In this document: positions 28,033-35,507 of the stretch, one piece after another
Position numbering within the stretch: position 1 is the stretch's first letter
Layout of the letters: the number at the start of each line of letters is the position of its first letter
Source: Actinomycetota bacterium
GTDB lineage: Bacteria; Actinomycetota; Actinomycetes; Nanopelagicales; Nanopelagicaceae
Direction: 5' to 3'
NCBI GenBank assembly: GCA_026392775.1
Contig: JAPLBK010000034.1
Location: 1 to 48,998, forward strand
Length of the DNA: 48,998 bases
Program-made: the position numbers and the translations under genes
The notes under the pieces: generated by a model
Told to the model about the DNA's origin: nothing
Seen by the model: the letters and a program-made list of their open reading frames with translations, nothing else
Databases searched by the model: none

Positions 28033-28437
28033 TTAAGAAGTGGGATTATCGCCTTCATTGATGTAACGAATTTCTTCGGTGTGTTCGATCGTAACTTCTC
28101 GGTGTTCGACTTGGCCGAACTCATCAATCTCGATAGAAATCTCAGTCATGCTGAACTGCGTAACAACTTCAGTAAAAGCCCCTGCTGCCTGGCCATGTAT
28201 TTGGTTAAAGATGGCGCTGTGAAGTTCTTGCGGTGCTTCTTCAATGCATGTGCGGCGTAGTACTTGCTGCACAAGAGAATGCATCGCACGTTCGTGGGCA
28301 AGTTCAGCTTCACAGGCAGGGCACTCGGCAACGTGAACTTCAATGACCTGCATCTGTGGTGGCTCAATATTGCCTTCGATGAGTAGAACGAAGGAGTTGA
28401 GAACTTGGCTACATGGCGTTACAAATGAGAAACTCAT
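28033..28437 (-). CDS. rsrA: RsrA-like zinc-containing anti-sigma factor
   Basis: 134 residues. Binds the ECF factor SigR and lets go when its thiols are oxidised. Zinc ligands fit RsrA exactly: C9, H35, C39 and C42 (HVAECPAC is HxxxCxxC, and C9 to H35 is 26 residues as in Streptomyces RsrA). Cys-zinc domain about 1-60; the last ~50 residues are acidic, rich in Glu and Ile ([16 protein letters not shown]), longer than usual. Starts within the sigR stop (ATGA overlap), giving equimolar synthesis. Confidence 0.9.
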   Translation of the reverse strand: MSFSFVTPCSQVLNSFVLLIEGNIEPPQMQVIEVHVAECPACEAELAHERAMHSLVQQVLRRTCIEEAPQELHSAIFNQIHGQAAGAFTEVVTQFSMTEISIEIDEFGQVEHREVTIEHTEEIRYINEGDNPTS

Positions 28438-29069
28438 GATTCTGCCCCCTCATCAGGGTCAGATTTCTTAGCCGAAGGCTTGGCTTTAACGTTATAACCA
28501 AGTTCCTTTGCATACTCTGTTAACCGCTCACGTAGCTGTTTTCTTCCCCGGTGAAGTCTGGACATCACCGTTCCAGCTGGCACGCCGACAATCTCGGCAA
28601 TCTCCTTGTATGAAAAGCCTTCAACATCGGCTAGATAGACGGCAATGCGAAACTCTTCAGGGATTTCTTGCAGTGCGCGTTTGATGTCACTATCAGGCAG
28701 ATTTTCAAGGGCCTCTACTTCAGCAGATTTACCTAGATTACTGGTGTGTGATGCAGCATCTGCTAACTGCCAATCTTCAATTTCACCGGCAGATAATTGA
28801 GGGCGGCGCTGGTCCTTGCGATAGGTATTGATAAAAGTTGTTGTTAATACGCGATAGAGCCAGGCTTTTAAATTAGTTCCTGGTTCAAATTGGTGGAATG
28901 AAGCAAAGGCTTTTAAGTATGTATCCTGAACTAAATCTTTAGCATCATCAGGATTTCTTGTATATCGCAATGCTGCGGCATAGAGCTGGTTTGTGAAAGC
29001 AAGGGCATCTCGCTCAAAGCGGGCACTTCGCTCCGCTGAGCTCTCTTTAACTAAATCTGTCGATGTCAT
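28434..29069 (-). CDS. sigR: ECF RNA polymerase sigma factor SigR/SigH
   Basis: 211 residues from ATG 29069; a TTG nine bases upstream is also possible. Controls the thiol-oxidative stress response. Sigma region 2 covers about 20-90 ([20 protein letters not shown], then [13 protein letters not shown]) and region 4 about 135-190 ([20 protein letters not shown] followed by [14 protein letters not shown]). C-terminal tail is basic then acidic. The upstream hexamer TAATCT (29084-29079) leaves only nine bases before the ATG, so a very short leader is likely. Located beside SRAP, aroA, rsgA and hisN, the usual actinobacterial sigR neighbourhood. Confidence 0.94.
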   Translation of the reverse strand: MTSTDLVKESSAERSARFERDALAFTNQLYAAALRYTRNPDDAKDLVQDTYLKAFASFHQFEPGTNLKAWLYRVLTTTFINTYRKDQRRPQLSAGEIEDWQLADAASHTSNLGKSAEVEALENLPDSDIKRALQEIPEEFRIAVYLADVEGFSYKEIAEIVGVPAGTVMSRLHRGRKQLRERLTEYAKELGYNVKAKPSAKKSDPDEGAES

Positions 29070-29087
29070 TGCTAGCAAAGATTATCG

Positions 29088-29825
29088 CTAAAACAGGGTC
29101 TCTGGCTCACCCAATTCAATTGCCTGGGTTAGCTGGGCTCCATTATTTGCAACTGAGTTAACTGCCGTGGAAACGGGGTGGGCCTTCACTATTGATTCGG
29201 GGGATTGAACCACCATCAGATTTCGCAAATCCGCAATCTCTTTATTCTCAGGATCTAGCCAAGCATCCCAACGATCTCGCGGCATGAAAACTGGCATTCT
29301 GCTGTGAATAGTTGCTAGTTCACCTTGTGCCTCTTGAGTAATAATTGATGCACTTTCAATGACTTCACCGTTAGGTGCGCGCCAGCTGCTCCAAATTCCT
29401 GCAATAGAGAGCTGTGCACCATCGCGAGAAGAAATATAGAAAGCTTGTTTAGGTTTATAGCGCCCTAATGCAGTTGCCCACTCGTAATAACCTTGGGCTG
29501 GAACTAAACACCTGCGTTGTCTAAATGCATCTCTAAAGGTTGGTTTTTCATGAACGCTCTCACTACGTGCATTAATCGCTCGAGATTGTGATGTTTTTGC
29601 TTCTGCAATATTACTTAACCATGGAGCGATTAATCCCCAGGAAACTATGGCCAAATCTTTCTTGGTTTCAATTTGTTCTTTTATAGGGGAGCGAACAATA
29701 TAAATGGGATTCGTTGGGGCGATATTCCAATTCACTGGAATGGATTGGCCAGGAGCTGTGCCCATGACTTCAAATTGCTCCATGAGTTCGCGCATATCTG
29801 CACTTTGCGCATAACGACCACACAT
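29088..29825 (-). CDS. SOS response-associated peptidase (SRAP/HMCES/YedK family)
   Basis: 245 residues from ATG 29825. SRAP proteins crosslink to abasic sites in single-stranded DNA through Cys2 and shield them. The start is fixed by MCGRYA: Cys2 must follow the initiator methionine. Other active-site motifs are NARSES, GYYEW and the histidine in IHSRMPVFM. The frame is open 58 residues upstream, but that part lies in the divergent gap and inside aroA. TATCCT sits six bases before the ATG, predicting a leaderless mRNA. Ends 18 bases before sigR. Confidence 0.95.
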   Translation of the reverse strand: MCGRYAQSADMRELMEQFEVMGTAPGQSIPVNWNIAPTNPIYIVRSPIKEQIETKKDLAIVSWGLIAPWLSNIAEAKTSQSRAINARSESVHEKPTFRDAFRQRRCLVPAQGYYEWATALGRYKPKQAFYISSRDGAQLSIAGIWSSWRAPNGEVIESASIITQEAQGELATIHSRMPVFMPRDRWDAWLDPENKEIADLRNLMVVQSPESIVKAHPVSTAVNSVANNGAQLTQAIELGEPETLF

Positions 29826-29831
29826 GTGCAA

Positions 29832-29873
29832 AGGATATGCGTAAAACGAGAGTGTTGTTAGCCGCGATAGACT
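29832..29873. promoter_or_regulatory. divergent leaderless promoters of SRAP gene and aroA
   Basis: In the 54-base gap, TATCCT on the - strand (29837-29832) lies six bases before the SRAP ATG, and TAGACT on the + strand (29868-29873) lies six bases before the aroA ATG. Neither gene has a ribosome-binding site there. -35 boxes are not convincing. Confidence 0.55.
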
Positions 29874-29879
29874 TAGGCG

Positions 29880-31184
29880 ATGATGAATAACAACGCACAC
29901 TGGCCCGCGCTCTTTCGCGGTGCACAACCAGTAGAGGCTTTCGTTGTCATTCCCGGATCTAAATCTGTAACTAATCGTGCATTGATATTGGCAGCCCAAG
30001 CTGATTCCCCATCTATTCTTCGCCGCCCACTTGTTTCCAGGGATAGCGAATTGATGGTTGCAGGCTTGCGTGCACTGGGTGTTGGGATTGAAGAAAAAAC
30101 TGTGAGCATTAATGGCGTAGAAGAACTTCAGTGGATTATTACATCCACTCCACTTCGCGGCGGCGTGAAAATTGATGTTGGTAACGCTGGAACAGTGATG
30201 CGCTTTCTTCCACCACTTGCAGCCCTTGCAACTGGTGATGTTGCATTTGATGGTGATCCACGTTCTTATGAGCGTCCACTGGGGCCAGTGATTAAAGCTT
30301 TAGAGGAATTAGGTATTTCAATTGAGCATGATGGTCGATACAGCTTGCCGATGAAACTGCACGGAACTGGCAAGATTCCAGGCGGCGCTCTAACAATTGA
30401 TGCAAGTGCATCTAGCCAGTTCCTATCAGCACTTTTATTAGTTGCACCAAGTTTTGAAAACGGCATTGTTGCAACACACAAAGGTGGTCAACTTCCATCG
30501 ATGCCGCACATTGAAATGACAGTTGATATGTTGCGCAGCTTTGGAGCACAGGTAGAAGTTGATACAGCAGCACAATCATGGAGTGTTCAGGCTGGAAAAC
30601 TTCATGGACAAGATTTAGTAATCGAACCTGATCTATCTAATGCCGCGCCATTTTTATCTCTTGCCATGGTGTGTGGTGGAAGTGTCACCATTGCAGATTG
30701 GCCTAAGACAACTACTCAGCCGGGAGATCAATTACGTTCAATCTTTTCGCAAATGGGTGCAAAAGTTTCAATGGATGAGCGCGGATTAACCTTAAGTGGA
30801 ACTGGTGTAATTCATGGAATTGATATTGATTTGCATGATGTTGGCGAACTAACTCCATCTATTGCAGCAGTTGCAGCCCTTGCCGATTCACCGTCACATT
30901 TGCGCGGCATTGCCCACCTTCGCTTGCATGAAACCGATCGCCTTGCTGCCCTCACACGTGAAATTAATGCTCTAGGTGGAGATGTAGTTGAGGAAGATAG
31001 TGCGCTTCACATAACTCCAGCACCATTACATGGCGGTGTATTCCATACTTATGACGACCACCGCCTAGCAACAGCTGGCGCAGTTATTGGTTTAGTAGTT
31101 CCAGAAATTGAAGTAGAAAACATTGCAACTACTCGTAAAACTCTGCCTGATTTTCCAGGTCTATGGAGTTCCCTTCTTGCTTAG
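29880..31184 (+). CDS. aroA: 3-phosphoshikimate 1-carboxyvinyltransferase (EPSP synthase)
   Basis: 434 residues. Joins shikimate-3-phosphate and PEP in aromatic amino-acid synthesis. Motifs: PGSKSVTNRALILAAQA near the N-terminus, VGNAGTVMRFLPPLAA, DASASSQFLSALLL, and LRLHETDRLAALTREI towards the C-terminus, with DDHRLATAGAVIGL. Two adjacent ATGs (29880 and 29883) are possible; the first is six bases after a TAGACT -10 hexamer, so it is preferred. rsgA follows 15 bases later. Confidence 0.97.
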   Translation: MMNNNAHWPALFRGAQPVEAFVVIPGSKSVTNRALILAAQADSPSILRRPLVSRDSELMVAGLRALGVGIEEKTVSINGVEELQWIITSTPLRGGVKIDVGNAGTVMRFLPPLAALATGDVAFDGDPRSYERPLGPVIKALEELGISIEHDGRYSLPMKLHGTGKIPGGALTIDASASSQFLSALLLVAPSFENGIVATHKGGQLPSMPHIEMTVDMLRSFGAQVEVDTAAQSWSVQAGKLHGQDLVIEPDLSNAAPFLSLAMVCGGSVTIADWPKTTTQPGDQLRSIFSQMGAKVSMDERGLTLSGTGVIHGIDIDLHDVGELTPSIAAVAALADSPSHLRGIAHLRLHETDRLAALTREINALGGDVVEEDSALHITPAPLHGGVFHTYDDHRLATAGAVIGLVVPEIEVENIATTRKTLPDFPGLWSSLLA

Positions 31185-31199
31185 TCAGAGAATCAAACT

Positions 31200-32222
31200 A
31201 TGAGCCCACGCGAATACGATGAATCAGATGCGCGTGTAAGACCTGCACGCAGCACGCGCCCACGAAGCAAAGATCGCCCTAGCCATTCCGCTGCCATTTC
31301 AGCACTTGTCACAGGGGTTGATCGTGGGCGACAAACATGTGTTACTGATGAAGGCGTGATTATCACTGCAATGCGTGCAAGAGAACTTGGACCTAAATCT
31401 GTTGTGGTGGGTGATCGAGTTTCTCTTGTTGGTGATGTAACTGGTGATGAAGGAAGTTTGGCTCGTATCGTTTCAGTCAATGAGCGCAGAAACTCACTGA
31501 GCAGAACTGTTGATGATGCTGCGCAAGTTGAGCGCACAATTGTTGCAAACGTAGATCAACTTGTCATTGTTGTTGCTGCGCTCAATCCTGAACCACGTCG
31601 CGGCCTTATTGATCGCTTCCTTGTTTCAGCCTTTACCGAAGGTATTACACCAAAGTTAGTTATCACTAAAACAGATTTGGGAGTAGTTCCTGAGTTCTTA
31701 GCTGAGTATGCAAAGTTAGATATTGAAATCCTGCACACTGCAATTAAGAGTGATTCTCGTGAGAAAGATTTAGAAGCGCTGCACCACATGCTTTCAGGCA
31801 AAATCTCTGTTCTCGTGGGTCATTCAGGTGTTGGTAAATCAACACTTATTAACGCACTTGTTCCAGATGCCGATCGCTTAACTGGTGATGTGAATGAGGC
31901 AACGGGTCGCGGCCGACACACATCATCTAGCGCAGTTGCACTTGCACTAGATACAGACGATGGATGGATTATTGATACACCAGGAATAAGAGCATTTGGC
32001 TTGTCTCATATCGATGTAAATCGAATTGTTGATGCGTTCACAGATCTCTCACTTGTAGCTGCAACGTGTTTGTCGAATTGCTCACACGCTGAGAGTTCTT
32101 GCAAACTTGATGCATGGGCTGCGCCTAACGGGGTAGTTGACCCCGAGAGAGCAGCCAGATTGAGCAGCCTTCGTTCATTGTTATCGGTCAAGGACCAAGC
32201 AGTATTTGTGCCAGAGGATTAG
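31200..32222 (+). CDS. rsgA: ribosome small subunit-dependent GTPase RsgA
   Basis: 340 residues. A circularly permuted GTPase that matures the 30S subunit. OB-fold about 35-115; then G4 TKTD (156-159), G1 GHSGVGKST (207-215), switch region GRGRHTSSS, G3 DTPG (259-262). Zinc-binding C290, C294, H296, C301 (CLSNCSHAESSC) close the protein. The first ~30 residues are a charged, basic extension. No clear ribosome-binding site beyond AGAG; likely co-transcribed with aroA. Confidence 0.95.
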   Translation: MSPREYDESDARVRPARSTRPRSKDRPSHSAAISALVTGVDRGRQTCVTDEGVIITAMRARELGPKSVVVGDRVSLVGDVTGDEGSLARIVSVNERRNSLSRTVDDAAQVERTIVANVDQLVIVVAALNPEPRRGLIDRFLVSAFTEGITPKLVITKTDLGVVPEFLAEYAKLDIEILHTAIKSDSREKDLEALHHMLSGKISVLVGHSGVGKSTLINALVPDADRLTGDVNEATGRGRHTSSSAVALALDTDDGWIIDTPGIRAFGLSHIDVNRIVDAFTDLSLVAATCLSNCSHAESSCKLDAWAAPNGVVDPERAARLSSLRSLLSVKDQAVFVPED

Positions 32223-32272
32223 TATTCAATCTATAGAGTTAACGTGAGAATTGATTAAGGGAAGAATAGAAA

Positions 32273-33070
32273 ATGAGCGAAAGTAAGTACGCCGAAGATT
32301 TAGCTTTGGCACACCTACTCGCAGATATTGCAGATGCAATCTCTCTTGATCGCTATCAATCTTTAGATTTAGTAATCACTACCAAGCCAGATAACACACC
32401 AGTTACCGATGCAGATCGAGCTGTAGAGATTGCAATCCGTGAAGCACTTGCAACTCATCGCCCTAATGATGGATTACTGGGTGAAGAGTTTGGCAGTGAC
32501 ATCACAGGGGCTAAGCGTTACTGGGTTATAGATCCCATTGATGGAACTAAAAACTTTATGCGTGGAGTTCCTACGTGGGCAACACTTATTGCACTTGTTG
32601 AAGTTGCTGAAGATGGCACACAAGAAGTTGTAGTTGGAATCGCAAGTTCTCCAGCACTTGCGCGACGTTGGTATGCATCATGTTGTGAAGGTGCATATGT
32701 CACCTTTAATGGCCAGAGTAGAAAATTAGCAGTTTCACAAGTTTCATCGATAACCGACGCTTCAGTTGCATATTCAGATTTTGTTGGTTTTGGCGCGCGC
32801 TTAACGGCTTTTAACTCAATTCTCTCTACTGCATGGCGCACCCGTGGAATGGGTGATTTTTGGTCACATGTATTAGTCGCAGAGGGTGCGGTAGACATTG
32901 CTATTGAACCAACTCTTGCAGTGTGGGACATGGCAGCATTAGATATTATTGTTCGTGAGGCTGGAGGAGTGTTTACAAATACTTCCGGTGAGCACGGTCC
33001 ATTTGGTGGCAGTGGAGTTTCTACAAACAAGGCAGTACATGAAGCTCTCATCAAAGCGCTGAACGGGTAA
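32273..33070 (+). CDS. hisN: inositol monophosphatase-family histidinol-phosphatase
   Basis: 265 residues. Magnesium-dependent phosphatase of the IMPase fold. Metal ligands: GEEFG (residues 70-74), DPIDGTKN (87-94) and the C-terminal VWDMAALDIIVREAGG. In actinobacteria the protein in this place, downstream of aroA and rsgA, is the histidinol-phosphatase of histidine synthesis; inositol-phosphate or 3'-phosphoadenosine specificity cannot be excluded by sequence alone. GGGAAG ribosome-binding site. A P-type ATPase starts 6 bases after its stop. Confidence 0.88.
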   Translation: MSESKYAEDLALAHLLADIADAISLDRYQSLDLVITTKPDNTPVTDADRAVEIAIREALATHRPNDGLLGEEFGSDITGAKRYWVIDPIDGTKNFMRGVPTWATLIALVEVAEDGTQEVVVGIASSPALARRWYASCCEGAYVTFNGQSRKLAVSQVSSITDASVAYSDFVGFGARLTAFNSILSTAWRTRGMGDFWSHVLVAEGAVDIAIEPTLAVWDMAALDIIVREAGGVFTNTSGEHGPFGGSGVSTNKAVHEALIKALNG

Positions 33071-33076
33071 GCGGAC

Positions 33077-35326
33077 ATGGCAACCGAAGCGATTTTAGAA
33101 CCCACAACCCTTGCTATTGAGGGAATGACCTGTTCTTCCTGCGTGAATGCAGTTGAAAAAGCGCTCAACAACATGGAAGGTGTTCGAGCAACTATTAACT
33201 TTGCAACAGAGACCGCACACGTTTTGGCACCTGCCGATATGGATATAAAAGAATTAATCAAAACCGTTGAAAAAGCTGGATATAAAGCCAGTCTTTTGCA
33301 AGATGCACAGGCAGTAACTTTGCACAGTAAGAAATCAGCACGCGCCTTATTCTTCGCCTTCATTTTTGCAGTTCCTGCAGTAGCGCTCTCCATGGTTATG
33401 AGTTGGCATCACAGCATAGATATGTGGATTCATGATCAGCTAGATGTATTTGGACTCCCACATCCACTCTATTCAGCCACTGCATGGCTCGTAATTGCAC
33501 TCAGTGCACCCGTTGTTCTGCTTGTTGCTTGGCCAATTCACCGTGCTGCACTAAGAAATCTCAAGCATCCAACTATGGACAACCTTATTTCAATGGGTTC
33601 AATTGCAGCATTTACATGGTCGATTTATGCAAATTCAACTGGTGAGGGCGATGTTTATACCGAAGTTGCTGCCGGTGTTATTTTCTTTGTCATCTTGGGA
33701 CGTTTCTTAGAAACAAGAGCTAAAGTACGAGCGGGTGCGGCCCTTTCATCTCTTTTAGCTCTAGGTAATAAAGAGGTAACGATTGTTCGTGGGGGATTCC
33801 CACTTATTGTTCCAATTGAGCAGTTACAAATCGGTGATGAATTTGAAGTTAGACCAGGAGATCGTGTTGCAACTGATGGCATTGTTGTCAGCGGTCAGAG
33901 CGCAGTTGATAACTCAATGCTTACAGGTGAATCAAAACCTGTAGATGTCGGTCCTGGATCTCAAGTAATTGGTGCATCGGTTAATCACAACGGCCGATTA
34001 ATTGTGCGGGCCACACGAGTGGGAAGTGATACTGAACTTGCCCGCATCACAGCAATGGTCATTAGTGCCCAAGGTACTAAAGCACCTATACAGCGCCTAG
34101 CAGATCGAATTAGCGCAGTCTTCATTCCGATTGTTACAGTACTTGCAATTGGAGTTTTTGTAGGCTGGTATTACAGCGGCTATAGCCTCACACAATCTAT
34201 TTCTGTAGCAATCACCGTGCTCGTAATCGCTTGTCCATGTGCTCTGGGGCTTGCAACACCTGTTGCATTACTTGTTGCATCAGGACGTGGCGCACAACGT
34301 GGAATAGTTCTGCGCGAACCTCGAGTATTAGAAGTTGCCCGTAAAGTGGACACAGTCGTCTTTGATAAGACTGGAACACTTACAGAGGGTGTTATGAATG
34401 TGCAGAACGCAGTTATTTCTGCGCCTGCTGGTGCAGTGCTAGGTGCATCTTTCGCATCATTGATTAATGAAACAACGATACTTTCTTCGGCAAATGCCAT
34501 TGAATCAGCAAATTCACACCCAGTTGCTCTGGCCATTTCTCGCTACGCACTTGCTGCTGGTGCAAAGAACCATGCGGTCACAGACTTCTCAGTTACACCG
34601 GGATCTGGAGCTGCGGGTCGTGTGAATCTTGGAGCTCAATCACCTGTGGTTTTAATTGGTTCACCAGCAGCTGTTGCACACAGCTGCACAGATTTTCACT
34701 CAGAAATTAAGGCAGCAGTTACAGCTGGGCAGAGTGCAGGTTTAACAGTTTCAGTTTTAGCATGGGATGGCGTTGCTTTAGCTGTCTTTGCTGTTGGCGA
34801 TCAATTAAAGAGCGATGCAGCAGAGACAATTACTAATCTAAAGTCAATGGGAATCACACCATGGCTTGTAACAGGAGATAGCGCAGAGGTTGCTGCCGCA
34901 GTTGCTTTAACTGTTGGAATTGATAGTGAGCACGTGGTTTCTGTAGCTATGCCAGGGGTTAAGTTGCAGATCGTAGAGAAGTTAAAGGCCGAAGGGCGTT
35001 GCGTTCTAATGATTGGCGATGGAATCAATGATGCTGCAGCCTTAACCGCCGCTGATTTATCTATGGCAATGGGAACTGGCACTGACACAGCGATTTCTTC
35101 AGCTGACATCACCTTGATGAACTCAGGTTTGGGAAGTGTAATTTCAGCGCTCAAGCTTTCACAAAAAACCTTAAAGATCATCCGCTTGAATATGGGTTGG
35201 GCGCTTATCTATAACGTCATTGGCTTACCTATTGCAGCCCTTGGCCTGTTAACACCAATTTATGCTGCAGGGGCAATGGCGCTTTCTTCACTCTTTGTAG
35301 TTACTAACTCACTTCGAATCAAATAA
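33077..35326 (+). CDS. P1B-type copper-translocating ATPase
   Basis: 749 residues, the CopA/CtpV class. One N-terminal heavy-metal domain (about 10-80) with GMTCSSC (C19, C22); eight hydrophobic segments; TGESKPV actuator loop; CPCALGLATP in the sixth membrane helix, typical of Cu(I) pumps; phosphorylation DKTGTLTEG; HPVA; and GDGINDAAAL. It exports copper, or loads it into cuproenzymes. No CopZ chaperone or CsoR repressor gene lies nearby, so it may be part of a housekeeping transcript with hisN. Confidence 0.93.
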   Translation: MATEAILEPTTLAIEGMTCSSCVNAVEKALNNMEGVRATINFATETAHVLAPADMDIKELIKTVEKAGYKASLLQDAQAVTLHSKKSARALFFAFIFAVPAVALSMVMSWHHSIDMWIHDQLDVFGLPHPLYSATAWLVIALSAPVVLLVAWPIHRAALRNLKHPTMDNLISMGSIAAFTWSIYANSTGEGDVYTEVAAGVIFFVILGRFLETRAKVRAGAALSSLLALGNKEVTIVRGGFPLIVPIEQLQIGDEFEVRPGDRVATDGIVVSGQSAVDNSMLTGESKPVDVGPGSQVIGASVNHNGRLIVRATRVGSDTELARITAMVISAQGTKAPIQRLADRISAVFIPIVTVLAIGVFVGWYYSGYSLTQSISVAITVLVIACPCALGLATPVALLVASGRGAQRGIVLREPRVLEVARKVDTVVFDKTGTLTEGVMNVQNAVISAPAGAVLGASFASLINETTILSSANAIESANSHPVALAISRYALAAGAKNHAVTDFSVTPGSGAAGRVNLGAQSPVVLIGSPAAVAHSCTDFHSEIKAAVTAGQSAGLTVSVLAWDGVALAVFAVGDQLKSDAAETITNLKSMGITPWLVTGDSAEVAAAVALTVGIDSEHVVSVAMPGVKLQIVEKLKAEGRCVLMIGDGINDAAALTAADLSMAMGTGTDTAISSADITLMNSGLGSVISALKLSQKTLKIIRLNMGWALIYNVIGLPIAALGLLTPIYAAGAMALSSLFVVTNSLRIK

Positions 35327-35329
35327 AAA

Positions 35330-35360
35330 ATCTCGCTAGTGGATGTTCCACCAGCGAGAT
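35330..35360. terminator. bidirectional terminator, P-ATPase and initiator tRNA
   Basis: Arms 35330-35343 and 35347-35360 (14 bp, one mismatch, 3-base loop). On the - strand the stem is followed by TTTTTTATTTG, so it is a strong terminator for the tRNA; the + strand tail (CTTTCAT) is weaker. Confidence 0.85.
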
Positions 35361-35377
35361 CTTTCATACTGTTGTGC

Positions 35378-35455
<78 letters not shown>

Positions 35456-35466
35456 TCGGTGAAGCA

Positions 35467-35496
35467 ATCTTATGCGCATGAATAGATAAAGACCAA
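35467..35496 (-). promoter_or_regulatory. possible promoter of the initiator tRNA
   Basis: On the - strand TTGGTC (35496-35491), 18-base spacer, TAAGAT (35472-35467), 11 bases before the tRNA. The -35 overlaps the weak hairpin that ends the UPF0182 gene. Confidence 0.35.
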
Positions 35497-35506
35497 ATCG
35501 GTCTTA
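35488..35506 (-). terminator. weak hairpin after the UPF0182 gene
   Basis: AAGACC (35489-35494) and GGTCTT (35500-35505) around a 5-base loop, A/T flanks. On the - strand it is followed by TTTATCTATT. Short stem, so termination is uncertain. Confidence 0.4.
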
Positions 35507-35507
35507 T

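Noticed and set aside
29826..29999. 58-residue extension of the SRAP protein
   Set aside because: The catalytic cysteine must be residue 2, which fixes the start at 29825; the extension is antisense to aroA.
32518..33393. 291-residue ORF on the - strand over hisN and the P-type ATPase start
   Set aside because: Antisense to two recognised genes, with composition typical of a reverse frame.
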